From assembly GCA_902729315.2 (NCBI GenBank), contig LR746270.1:8220721-8284720 (forward strand): a DNA stretch of 64,000 bases. Reading direction: 5' to 3'. This document shows, piece after piece, positions 36,779-47,525 of this stretch (the stretch's first letter is position 1; each line of letters begins with the position of its first letter). The notes under the pieces were generated by a model, which saw only the letters and a program-made list of their open reading frames with translations, did not search any database and was not told where the DNA came from. This DNA comes from Spirodela intermedia (Eukaryota; Streptophyta; Magnoliopsida; Alismatales; Araceae). Both the position numbers and the translations under genes were made by a program.

Positions 36779-38704
36779 ATGGAGGCGATCATGTGCAAGC
36801 CCGTGTATGAATGCCTCCTGTTTGGTAAGTTTTGGGACATGTTTATTTTATTTTTTTATTTAAAAAAAAAAACTTGGGAGAAATCCTATGTCTTCTTCCT
36901 CCTCCTCCTCCTCCTCCTCTTCATGTTGCATGATCAAGACCTGAGCACAGGAAGTACTCTTAAAACTCTCTTGGACTGACTAGATTCTGTGGATTTCTTT
37001 CTCTACAATTGCTCCAGACCTGGACGACACCCTCTATCCCTTGAGCCTGGGCATCAATTCGGCCTGCCGTGAGAATATAGAAGGTGGGTTGGATCACAGA
37101 CCAATCCCCCCGTTAGAACTCTTTGAAATCTTATTTTCCCGATTAATTCTAATATGCCTGTACTGATCCCCAGAGTATATGTTGAATCATCTTAACATTG
37201 ACCGAGAACTGATCCCGAAGCTGTGCCTGGAGCTGTACAAGGAGCATGGGACAACGATGGCCGGCCTCAAGGTAATAACAACAATCTCCCATCATATACC
37301 AAAAAAGGAAAATAAATCTGGGATAAACCTCCCCTCCTCCTCATAATTCTCCAGGCTCTGGGCTATGAATTTGACAACGACGAGTACCACGCATATGTTC
37401 ATGGAAGGCTGCCCTACGAGAAATTGAAGCCGGACCCGGTGCTCAGGAACCTTCTCCTCTCGATGCCCCAGCGGAAAATAGTATGCCCGTATTAAAAAAA
37501 TCAGTGTTTATTCATCAGATAAATAAAAAAAAAGAATTTCCCTCTAATATCTGTCTTTGATCGGTCATCCAGGTCTTCAGCAATGCCGACCAGAACCATG
37601 CTGCTATAGTCCTCAGTAAGATGGGCCTGGAAGGCTGCTTTGAAGGGGTCATATGCTTTGAGACTCTCAACCCAGCAGCTCCTCTCACCGACAACAAGAC
37701 CTTGGAAATCTCTGTGGAGCCACCAAGTGGCTGCGGCTCGCTCCCACCGCTGCCGCCCAAGTCAAAGATTCTCTGCAAGCCATCAGTGGAAGCCATGGAA
37801 GCCGCCTGCCAGATTGCAGGCATCGACCCAAAAAAAACGGTAAGATGGGCTAAAGAGGACTTTCCTTTATTCTGGGTTCCATGACGAGTTGACTAAGAAC
37901 GCCGCCTGTTTATGAGCAGATATTCTTTGACGACAGCCCTCGGAACATCACGAGCGGGAAGTCTGTGGGTCTCCACACCGTCATTGTGAGTTCAATTTCT
38001 TCATGCATTATATCCAAGACGGGTTCCAGAAATAAGGAGGGCGGGGGGGATAAAAAAAACTGATGATCTCTCACTTAATTAGAATTTAGGACCTTTATTG
38101 AATTCAGCCCAAGGGCTTTGTTCATCATTTTAAATTTTTTTAATTTCTTTCACATAATTAGAATTTAGGACCTTTATTGAATTCAGCCCAAGACCTTTGT
38201 TCATCACATAATTAGGATTAAAAAAAATTCATTGGATTCAAATCATTTTATTTTGATTTACCTCCCCTGGAAGATAAAATAAAAAGGCTCATGTGTTCAA
38301 TTGATTTTTAGAATATAAAAAGCAGGTTGGGAGAAATAATTCAGCAGGCGGTGGGTCCTTGCGCATCCTAGAACTTGAATGGATTGAAATAATTTCATCT
38401 AGAATTGCGACCCACCAACAATCTGATCAGAACATAAAATAAAAAATAAAAATAAATAAGATTAAACCACCCTGACAAATTAAGATTAAAAAAATTGCCA
38501 TATCCTCTGTTGATCCAGAATAGAAACCCTCCTGATCCTTGGAGATGAATGCAGATTGGGAGCTCGGCACCAGTCCCTGGCGCAGACTTGGCCCTCGAAA
38601 GCATCCACAACATCAAGGAAGCTCTTCCCGAGATCTGGGAAGATGTGGACCAGCTGGAGCTCGTCGTGCCCCCCAGTGCCATCGAGACTGTGGTCCTCGC
38701 ATGA
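36779..38704 (+). CDS. HAD-superfamily phosphatase (SDT1/pyrimidine 5'-nucleotidase-like)
   Basis: Seven exons: 36779-36824, 37018-37083, 37174-37271, 37355-37480, 37573-37839, 37920-37985 and 38555-38704. They give 272 residues. HAD motifs are complete: motif I DLDDTLYP (nucleophile Asp16), motif II VFSNADQ (Ser115), a motif III Lys in the ILCKPS or adjacent segment, and motif IV IFFDDSPRN (Asp205/Asp206). The C-terminus (GADLALESIHNIKEALPEIWED) matches the plant group annotated as suppressor of disruption of TFIIS or pyrimidine 5'-nucleotidase-like. Such enzymes hydrolyse phosphomonoesters, but the substrate of this plant group is not something I can read from the sequence. The last exon has a degenerate second copy at 43798-43819 plus 54492-54610, so this gene marks the left edge of the tandem duplication. 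The gene itself looks intact. Confidence 0.9.
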
Positions 38705-39318
38705 GTTCTTCTTCTCCATGCGATTACGCTGAGCCATTTTGCACTGTAATCACTCACAGCAGATACCATCATCTCGTGCCTCTGGGATGAGGCAATTTCT
38801 GAATGGTCTCTAGCTAGCATCATGGAAGAGCGTGGAGGTGGGATCACGCAGATCTTCTCCAAGGTGTATCCTTTGATCTCTCCTTTCATCAAATCTAATG
38901 AAAAATCAGGCCTTTCAATGCCTGGGCTGCCCGTTTTTCTCCCTTTTTTCAAGCTTTTCATCGCTATTTAATCGCATATCAAAAAAACGAGGAGCGAATT
39001 ATGAGACGCTCAATCGCCTGGAATTGAGATTTTTTTTTTTGGGTTCAAAAATATTTTAAAGTGGATTTATTTATTTATAAAATGAGCTGACGGATGGTAA
39101 GAATTCGGAAACATAAATTTCGTCTTTTTAACCTATGTTAGTATTGATTCTTTATAAATAAATAATGAGTAGCCTTTTGGTGCGTTGAGGGGGAAGGCTG
39201 ATTGGGAGAGACCCAAACATGAGCAAGATCCAACCTTTTCTATCTGGTTCTCATGTGTGGCTGTGGAACCGGTCGTTAACCCGGCTTCGAACCGGTTCTT
39301 GAGAGGGAAAGTCTGTGC

Positions 39319-39364
<46 letters not shown>

Positions 39365-39392
39365 CAGAGGGTGAAAAGGGAGGAAGAGGAGG
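38705..39392 (+). promoter_or_regulatory. HAD 3' flank and promoter of SRPBCC copy 1
   Basis: Sequence shared in part with 54600-55133 of the right copy. A TATA box (TATAAATA) lies at 39153-39160, about 230 bases before the start codon. A compound (GT)n-(GA)n tract at about 39317-39363 sits in the leader. The segment holding the TATA box (about 39060-39225) is absent from the right copy. Confidence 0.6.
39153..39160 (+). promoter_or_regulatory. TATA box of SRPBCC copy 1
   Basis: TATAAATA, 233 bases before the ATG. The surrounding block is missing from the right duplicate. Confidence 0.5.
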
Positions 39393-39862
39393 ATGATCTC
39401 TGCCTCCGCCACGGCCCGCCCCCTTCCCCACGCCATCCTCGCATCCCACCACCACCATCCCCGCCAGAACCCTAGTTTCTGCTTCCCCTCGACCTCCTCC
39501 CCCGCCGGGAAAATCCTGGCATGTGCGGCTAGAGCGTCCAACGGCCCTCACCCGCCCTCCTCGTCGGAGATTCCCTCCTCAGAAACCGCCCCTCTGCTGC
39601 CTCTGGATGATGAAGTGGATTCAGCCTCCGACCAGGGAAATGAAGACGCTGAGAGCGTCGATGGCCTTGAAGTCGAGGTTGCGAACGCGGGGAGGAACCG
39701 GCGGCGGATACAGGCGCGGATCAGCGTGGACGCCGCCCTGGAGACTGTGTGGGCCGTTCTGACCGATTACGAGGGCCTCGCCGAGTTCATTCCCGGCCTC
39801 GCTGTTTGCAAGCTTATTGAAAAGAGTGAAGGCTTCGCCAGGCTCTACCAGGCAAGTCGATC

Positions 39863-39897
<35 letters not shown>

Positions 39898-39912
39898 ATC
39901 GAGAGGGAGAGG

Positions 39913-39952
<40 letters not shown>

Positions 39953-42168
39953 TGGAATTGTCTCTCTTGGTTGACTTGGGCGAATAGAAGAAATATTTTG
40001 TGATGCTAGATTCCTACAATTCAAGTCTGTTTCGGTTAGCATTCATCTAATGTTCCATCTATTGAGACTACATTCTCATGCAGATCGTTCGTAATGTTCT
40101 TCTGCTCGGTAGAATTTCACCCCAAAAAAATTAGAAAGCGGACCTGTTTCGATTCAGATCTCTCCTAGTCTTCTTCTCCGCGCAAGAATTTCACCCGAAA
40201 AGCTAGACTAAGATGAACATGCTTGGACTAAGACGTCTCGTACTCTTGTGCTACTTGCTAGTTTCCACCTGGAATGAATGCTTTTAGAATAGTTGATTTC
40301 CGATTCCTCCTACGCTGGTTCTCTCTTTGCTGGCTTCTGCCTGGGTGGGAGGGAAAAAGAAAAGCTTTTGAATGCAGATTCCCTGTGCTGTTGGTCTAGT
40401 TATTGGCCACTACCTACACAGAAATTAAGAAAAAAAAATCCTCCCAATGAAATGAAAGAGATTAGAGTTCATTTATCTTAGTTATTGCGACTATGTTCAA
40501 ACACAGATTCGTTTTCTTCTTACTCTACTTGATGGATTCTATCCTGAACTATAGAGAAGTAATAAAGTGATAATGTTTTCGCATGGTTGCCGTTGTTATG
40601 CCTACCCATCAGCTCCATTTCAGATTTTTTCCAGTATAAGTTCATATTTTTTCGTCTTGTTCCCTTTTTCTGTCATGCGCCTCAATGCTAGCAACTGGGT
40701 TCGATATCAATTATTGTAAATAAAAAATAAAATTATTTATTTTGTGATACTAACCCATCTGTTGATGTTAATTTTTTTTTTCCCATATCCCTCAACGCTT
40801 GCATCTGGATTTTAGCCTTGATGGAATTAAAAGAGATCATTCTTGGGCTACAATTTTCATTGTTCTATTGTCATTCTCTGTGAGTTTAATTAGTCATTTT
40901 GCTTATATATATTGTCAGGAAAATTTGAGATAATCCATACCTTTTTAGAGCACCAGGGATAACCTGTTCAGTCTGGGTCGTATAGGTTGGCCAGCAGGAT
41001 CTGGCGCTCGGGCTGAAATTTGAGGCCAAGGCAACTCTAGACTGCTTCGAGAGAGATCTCGAGATTCTTCCTTCCGGTCGGAGGAGAGAGATCGGGTTCA
41101 CGATGATCGAGGGGGACTTCCAGACATTCACCGGCATCTGGTCCATTCTTCAGGTCAGACCTTTCCTCTCCATTCCCATTGACTTTTTTAATTCCCGCGT
41201 AAAATTCTCATAATTTGTACAGCTTCTTCTACACATTATATTTGAAAATGTTTCCTACATTGATCTGGGTTGTTTAGTTCATAATCCCTGAAGAGTTTAT
41301 CGGTGATTAACAACCCTAAATTCGCAATTAATGTTCTACATTCTGATGTTTGGGATCATATGGGTAATTTAGTTTATAATTGCTGATTGGGATCACCTGC
41401 CGCAGAGAGCTAGCTGTGGGAAATTAGAACCTTTTTTTTTTTTTTTGGTATGGGTTTTTGTTTTTAATCCCTGAAGAACTCATCATGTGCCACGATTTTG
41501 ATCAGACATTCGCAATTTATTTTTCAGGTTCCTCGAGCGATTTTCTTTGACTTTTTTTGGGTGGGCTTCTTTACCTCCTTGTATGCTGATCAAAAAAAAA
41601 AAAAAAAAGGGACTCAGATATATGATCGGAATATTAGATGGGTATCTTATTTAATTCACCATGCTTAGTAGAAAGATGGAGAACCAAGCATGAGGTAGAT
41701 TAAGGAGATCTGTAAAGGAACATCAGCCAATAGGGGGTGGGTGTTTGGGATAATTAAACTTCTGGAGGTTTGCACACTGATAATACCCATGATTTGACTT
41801 TTTCTTTAGGTCAAATGTGTTGACCCTCCTCTGCGTCCTGATCAGATGCTCCGCATTGCACTCCTCTGACTCCCAGAGCCTCTCATATGCACCCATCAGA
41901 GAGACAGAGAGAAAGATAGAAGAATAGAGAGAGAGAGAGAATCCTATTGAGTCGCTCCATGTCCATGCAGGCGGACAGCGGGGATGGTGAAGAAGAGGAG
42001 GCGGTGGGACCCACCAGGCGGGAATTCACGACGGTTCTATCTTACATGGTTGAGCTCGAGCCGAAGCTGTGGCTGCCGGTCCGCCTCCTCGAGGGGAGGA
42101 TCCGCAGAGAAATCAAAGTCAACCTGCAGAGCATCCGAGAGCGGGCCCAGGGGATCCAGAGGCTGTGA
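39393..42168 (+). CDS. SRPBCC/polyketide-cyclase-like lipid-transfer protein, copy 1
   Basis: Three exons, 39393-39851, 40986-41153 and 41971-42168, each phase 0, give 274 residues. The first 60 residues are Ser/Ala/His/Pro-rich with almost no acids, a likely plastid transit peptide. An acidic linker follows, then a START-like (SRPBCC) domain from about 105 to 270: RRRIQARISVDAALETVWAV, LTDYEGLAEFIPGLAVCKL, GQQDLALGLKFEAKATLD, ILPSGRRREIGFTMIEGDF, GIWSIL, FTTVLSYMVELEPKLWLPVRLLEGRIRREIKVNL. The order and wording match the plant polyketide cyclase/dehydrase and lipid transport family (Arabidopsis At4g01650 group). Such folds bind a hydrophobic ligand in a cavity; the ligand here is unknown. 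Intron 1 has a GC donor (TACCAG|GCAAGT), while copy 2 has GTAAGT at the same place. Confidence 0.87.
39863..39948. repeat. Compound (TA)n-(TG)n-(GA)n microsatellite in intron 1
   Basis: Three dinucleotide tracts lie back to back only about a dozen bases after the GC donor of SRPBCC copy 1. The right copy has only GA tracts at the matching position (55617-55683). Confidence 0.9.
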
Positions 42169-42278
42169 GGCCCGGTGACTCTGCGTTGACCGATTTGGGC
42201 TCGCATTTCTCTTGTACGTCGATTCATCTTGAGAGAGGGAGGGAGAGAGAGCGAGTGATTGAGCAGCAAGAGAAAGAG

Positions 42279-42322
<44 letters not shown>

Positions 42323-42898
42323 GTGAGGTCTGCTGCCAGTCCACACGTGGTGGGGCTTTCACCAGAGACATCAAACAACAGACACCGGACAGACTCGGGG
42401 CTCTTTTCTCCCACCCAGTATACCTCTCTCTCTCTCATCACTGATTACATTGACCACCGAGGTTTCAGGCTCCACCAAGACGTTGCTGATCTGTCCCGAC
42501 TCAGCATTTTTTGTCTCAACTCTCTCTCTCTCTCTCTCTCCCCCTCTCTCTCTCTCTCTCTCTCCCCCTCCCTCTCTCTCTCTCTCTCGCCGCTACGACG
42601 ACGCCATTAAATATTTGGTGCATGAGGTTGTGGGAGGAGGACGTCAGAGGTTACGTAGCCATGCAGCCGGGGAGCGATAATAGCGGCGCCATTGACGGCG
42701 GCGACCATCCATCCTGCCGTTTGAGGGCTCGTGCGCTCCTCCCCCGCCTTCCTCAAGTTGCCGTCCCGGGCTAATGAAAGTCAGCGTCCCAACCAGATGG
42801 GATTGATGAGAGGCGAGCCAGAAGCTTTCCCATCGGTGGAGTAGCTGAAAGAAGGATGCACACAGATTGAGAGAGACGGATAGAGAGAGAAATATGGT

Positions 42899-42940
<42 letters not shown>
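42169..42940. other. Flank of SRPBCC copy 1 with ubiquitin-like remnant
   Basis: Conserved 3' flank (matches 57990-58820 of the right copy). It contains the segment TTEVSGSTKTLLICPDSA (from 42451), equivalent to the left half of the fragment described in the right copy. The right half is replaced here by a (CT)n run at about 42520-42588. After that come a piece starting CGCTACGACG at 42589 and (GA)n at 42282-42321 and 42905-42940. Confidence 0.6.
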
Positions 42941-42942
<2 letters not shown>

Positions 42943-43797
42943 TGGAAGGCCTGCTCTGGGACTTCGAGGATGGAGACTCTGGGAACAACGTCACAAGATT
43001 ATCCGATCCTTCCACCGCTCCCGAAGAACTCGTGCAGGAGGAAAAAGAGCCCTGAGATGATGGCACCAGAAGTGGCGAGAATTCCAGCGGAGGGGCGGCG
43101 AATGGATCGTTAGAAGATCAAAAGATGGAGAAGAACGGCAATGCAGATGGGCGTTTTCATGATGGAGAAGAATGAGATGGTGATGGGCCGCCGAGCAACC
43201 GTCTCTACGAGCTGCTCCAGATAGAGCTCATGGAAGAGCAGAATGCCTGGGCCTCCTCCCCCTCAGTCTCCAGCAGGAGAGCAGATGGTGTTCCGCAGGA
43301 TCCAGAGCTGGCCGTCTGCCGTGCCCAGTCCTGCTCGGAGAAGGAAGAGCACGGACCAGAGCAGCGGATGTAGAAGAAGAAGAAGATGAAGAAGAGATCC
43401 CTGGTGGGGTCGAAGATGAAGCTAGTGTACAGCAAGTGCAAGTCCCTCCGCAAGAAGCTCTTCCCCTGGAGCTACGTCTGGGACAGTGATCAAGCCCAAG
43501 ATGATGGTGATAAGGCGGCGTCCGTCCTCATCTGCCATCAGGAGGTGCAAGTCCTGAAGGCGCTCTCCGAGGCCCTCGAAGCCACCGATGCAGCTTTCAT
43601 GGACATGGTCGAGAGGGCACTGGACAGGAACCCCGAGCTGGCGTTCATGGGCTCTTACGTTCTCGTCATGCTGATGAAAGACAAGGATGTGTACGTCATG
43701 AACCTCGGCGACAGCTGTGTCATCCTGGCACAGGAGAGGCTTGAGTGTGCAGCATCTCAATCCGAACGCGACAAACCAGCTTCTCATGCACCTACAA
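42941..43797 (+). pseudogene. Truncated POL (PP2C) pseudogene
   Basis: Matches the intact POL exon at about 62335-63230, starting at [13 protein letters not shown] and ending near the repeated Asn-Pro-Asn segment after ILAQE. It lacks the first 330 codons and everything downstream. It carries stop codons (for example the TGA at 43052 in CCCTGAGATGAT and the TGA in GAATGAGATGG near 43169), a deletion of about 50 bases (the segment around [15 protein letters not shown] is gone) and other indels. The open piece at 43386-43802 still reads as PP2C ([29 protein letters not shown]). The left edge is fused to a GA tract and the right edge to HAD intron sequence. Confidence 0.9.
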
Positions 43798-43819
43798 GAT
43801 GAATGCAGAGGTTAGGAGC
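43798..43819 (+). pseudogene. Left 22 bases of the duplicated HAD last-exon region
   Basis: GATGAATGCAG followed by a GGGAGC-like stretch matches 38544-38565, the end of HAD intron 6 and the first bases of exon 7. It sits between the truncated POL and the left LTR and continues at 54492, so the gypsy element split it. Confidence 0.7.
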
Positions 43820-44305
43820 TGATAGGTTCCCACACGATCTCTTGTTCTAAATGGACCATCGTGGGGATCAGATTAAGAATAGAGCTGACAAGATTGATGA
43901 AGTAAAAAATGTTTCATATAATAGAAATTCAATGGAGAACAGAGTACACGGTTTTAAGAGAAGACAGCAAGAGATTAAAGGAAAGATAGAGAGGAGGGAA
44001 GAGTAAAGAGAACGTTGAAGGAGTTATCTTGATAGTGACCGATTCGAGATGATCAATGTCCAAATAACCACTAATTATTTTTTCTGCCCTCCCTCTCTTC
44101 TTATATTGATGATATCTTTATAATACTGAGGAACCCATGATCGTGTGTCCACTTTTGCCATGTTCATTGTCTTGCCTCACAATCCTCCATAGTTTTTGGT
44201 TGACCTCTAGGTTTGCAGTGGTTGACTTTGTCTACAAAGAATGTGAACGCCGCCCTTCACCATCATTTTTGACATGGGTAAGAAGTTTATGAGAGGATTT
44301 CATTA
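43820..44305 (-). repeat. Gypsy LTR, left copy (3' LTR of the element)
   Basis: About 486 bases, matching 54014-54491 throughout: for example GATGATATCTTTATAATACT, ATCCTCCATA, TTGACC and GTGGTTGACTTT appear in both in the same order. Since the element reads on the minus strand, this is its 3' LTR. Confidence 0.85.
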
Positions 44306-45590
44306 AGATTCCTCCCTAGAAATTTCACCTTGTCGGCAAGGTGAAACTTTAGAAGTTACTGAATCAAACTCCTGGCTGACTCCGGTGTATTTCCAGAATC
44401 CATAAGATTCTTCCACTTGATTAACATATTGATCTTATGTAAACCATGTCAAACTTCAAGGGAATCTAAAGGTTGTATGGACCAATGGAAATTTTCATCC
44501 AACAACGATGAATAATGTAGGTTGTCAAGAAGAGACCTTCAAGCCTTCTTGAGCCAAGACATGTGAAAAATGAAATGAATGGTAACTGTGGTTGGAAGGT
44601 TGAGACAGTAAACTATCAACTCAATATGCTTCAATATCTAAAGCAGATTGAAGAAATGAGGAGCAAGTTTCTCATAAAGTCATCAAACAAGGAACTTCAA
44701 TAAATGTGACTAAAGGCAAAGGTATACAAGATCACCTATAGAAAACTTAAGATCTTGACACTTTCATATGTTCGATGACCTTATCTGGTCTTGGGCTCAA
44801 GTGAGATGATCCTTGAATTGGTTGTATATGTTATTCCATTCTTGTAGCTATTAATCTAAATCACAAAATTAGGTGAAAAATGATTCATAACGGAGGATGT
44901 TTAGTGAATCTTGCTCGTAAATGGTCTTAAAAAAAGTAGTGTGTAGACAAATGAAAAGTCATATTGTATTAAAATTTTGCCCAAGTGATCTAATGGCACT
45001 ATTAACATGGATGATCACTAGAGAAATAGCATAGATGAGTTTCAAGACTATCATTCACCACCTCTATTTGGTTGCCTGTTTAAATATGATATGAGCTTGT
45101 AAAGTGTAAGATAGTCCTTTGTAATTTGAATAACTCATGTCAAAAGTAGCTCATGATTATATAATCTCTATCAATAATGATAGAAGTAGATAATTGTGTA
45201 GACAAATGGTATCTCAAATGACAATGTTAGTGACATCTCACATCGTAAATGGATGTGTGAGAGAGAAAAATATATATATATTTACTCATTCAATCCACAA
45301 GTACTAATAAATTAAGTATTTTTATTTGGGTAATCTTTTGATGAAATCCATGAGAATATATCTCATATTCAATTTAGAATGGGCAAAGGTTGTAACAACT
45401 TTGTTGGAATGAGTTTTTAATTTATTTTTCTGACAAGTAGAGAAACTAACTTTTTATAGTATTCTTAATTCTAATCCAGCACATGTTTTGACTAAGTCTC
45501 TTATAAGTTCACAAGAATCCAAAATGGCCATCAAATGTTGAATCATAGAATTCCTTGAGAAGGTGAGAAATAAAAAAAAGAGGTATACAA
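44306..45590 (-). mobile_element. Gypsy interior, integrase end
   Basis: On the minus strand, 44830 to 44600 keeps words of a gypsy integrase C-terminus (AQDQIRS, then SIGDLVYL and EKLAPHFFN) with several in-frame stops. The rest is AT-rich and unreadable. Confidence 0.65.
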
Positions 45591-45702
45591 TGTTAGATAC
45601 AGCCCATTAGAGGGCTCAGTTCATGTCTCTCTCTCTCTCTTTCTATAAATAGATGTTTGTAACCTCTTCTTTAATTAATACATTTTAGTTTTACCATTTA
45701 TA
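45591..45702 (+). repeat. Copia 5' LTR (about 112 bases)
   Basis: Begins TGTTAGATACAGCCCATTAG and includes a CT tract and TATAAATAGA, and is followed at once by the primer-binding site. It matches the right LTR from end to end apart from small changes. Confidence 0.88.
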
Positions 45703-46173
45703 TGGTATCAAAGCCTTTTTTTTTTTTTACCCTAAAAAACTAGGGTTCTTTGTGCCGCCACTGCCGCTCTACTACCTTCGTATAACAACTTTTTTTGGCA
45801 ACCACTGCCACCACCTATTTGGGCCACCACTACCACCCCTTGGGGTCGTCGTCGCTGCCTCTCAGGGCCGCTCTCACCCCGTCATGCCATCGCCGCTCTA
45901 CTACCTTGGTATCCCCTCTTTTTTTTCTCTTCTTTGGGCTGCTGCCGCTGCCGCCCATTTGGGTCACCACTATTGTCCCTTTTGGCTGCCGCTACCGCCC
46001 CTTCAGGCCATTGTTATTGCCTCTTAGGGCCGCCGTCACCCCCCTCTCAAGGTTGCCACTCTAATCAGGCTCTCGCAACTAATTTCTGCTGGCCCAATTC
46101 AAACCGGCCTGAATCAAGTGAGCCAGTCCAAGACGACCAGAAGACCACTCGGACAAGCTAGTGACCATTTTTT

Positions 46174-47041
46174 TTGCCCCACTTGACACCTCTGGGTCCG
46201 ATGGCGTCTTCTGAGTATGATGATTCATTCCCATCATCTGCTCCACCACCGATCCCACTTGTTTCATTGCTGGCTCCTATTGATCTACTATTGATACCTC
46301 ATTTAGTAGAAGCACTATCCACGGCACACCATTATATCACAGCCCAACTTACTCGCCCTTCATATACCTTTGATGGTCATAACTATGCTTCATGGGCCAC
46401 AAGCTTTGAGGACATTCTTATAGCTCATCACCTGGTACATCATCTGACGGAGCCTTTGTGTACTGACTACTCTAACTTATGATACATGGTCTCAACTTGA
46501 CTTTATTATTCACTCTTGAATGTGTCAGAATATTCTTTCAACTATTGCTCAATCTCTCTCCTATATCAAGTCTGCGAGCACACTATGACGTATCATGAAG
46601 ACTATGCACATAAAAAAGATCAACATCATTCACACAGTGGAAATTTTTGAGTCTATATTTACTAAAAAATAAGGTGATTAGTCCATTCAAGATCACTTTG
46701 GTCGACTCCAAGCTCTTCTACAAGAGTGGTCTCTGTATCAACCACTCACAATTGACATGCACACCTTGGAGCAATATCGCAATAAATTAATCATCAAGGT
46801 TTATCTTAGTGGTCTTCAACCTTCTATTACTTATCAAATATGTGGTCAAATACTTTATAGTACCCAAGTTTCAGATATAGCATCTATATTTTCCTCAACT
46901 CTTTGGGTGAGCACTAGAGCCCCTTTATCTCTCGCATCAAATCCATCTGCCCTAGTAGCTTCCAATACTCGTGGCCAGGATGAGGGGCGTAGCTCCAAAC
47001 CTCTTACTTCTAGTTACAAACACCCTCTTAAAGGCAAGTAG
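46174..47041 (+). pseudogene. Copia gag remnant
   Basis: Two open pieces, 46174-46482 and 46757-47041, separated by stops. The first has the typical gag start (YTFDGHNYASWATSFEDIL, a variant of the LxxxNYxxW pattern). The second has the UBN2-like segment with VYLSGLQPSITYQI. Confidence 0.75.
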
Positions 47042-47312
47042 ACATTTCTACCTTGCTTATTGTGGCAAGACCACTCATACTTTGAAAAAGTGTTGGAAGG
47101 AGTTTGGGAAGCCTAAATGGACTTAGGCTATACTTTCTTCTACTGCTCCAAGCCTAACTCTACTTGGTCTATCTATGCCACTAGTCAAGCCAATTATATA
47201 GATGCATTTCACCTTGACAAAATATGAGGTATGAAAGCAATCTCAAGTATCCACATCCACCATCACCATAGATTTCACTTAATGTACACACACCTTTCTT
47301 GCTTCTAAATCA

Positions 47313-47525
47313 TTGTGGGTTATTGACTCAAGGGCTTCAACTCATATGATTGGAACCTCTTTCATTTTCTTATCCCTTACTCCTAGCATTGTCTATCCAC
47401 TTATCTGTATTGTTGATGGTCATTCATGCTCTATTAAAGGGTGTGAGTTGACCAAACATATCCCCTCTCTTATCATACATGATTTTTATATGTTCTTGGC
47501 TTTTCTCTTAACCTTTTTTTATTAG
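47313..47525 (+). pseudogene. Copia protease remnant
   Basis: WVIDSRASTHMIG corresponds to the aspartic protease active site, normally DSGAS. The Gly after Asp-Ser is Arg, which would destroy activity even without the downstream stops. Confidence 0.75.

Larger units (their letters stand above)
38538..43797. repeat. Left copy of the tandem segmental duplication
   Basis: This block runs from just before the last HAD exon to inside a truncated POL gene. Its counterpart is 43798-63230, interrupted by a retroelement. Order in both copies: HAD last exon, SRPBCC gene, conserved 3' flank, ubiquitin-like fragment, POL. The left copy is shorter because about 3.5 kb (POL promoter and 5' coding part) is missing at a GA microsatellite at 42905-42940. 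Confidence 0.88.

Noticed and set aside
43386-43802. 138-codon frame as a small PP2C gene
   Set aside because: It is a fragment of the truncated POL copy. Stops lie just upstream, both ends of the domain are missing, and the right end runs into HAD intron sequence.
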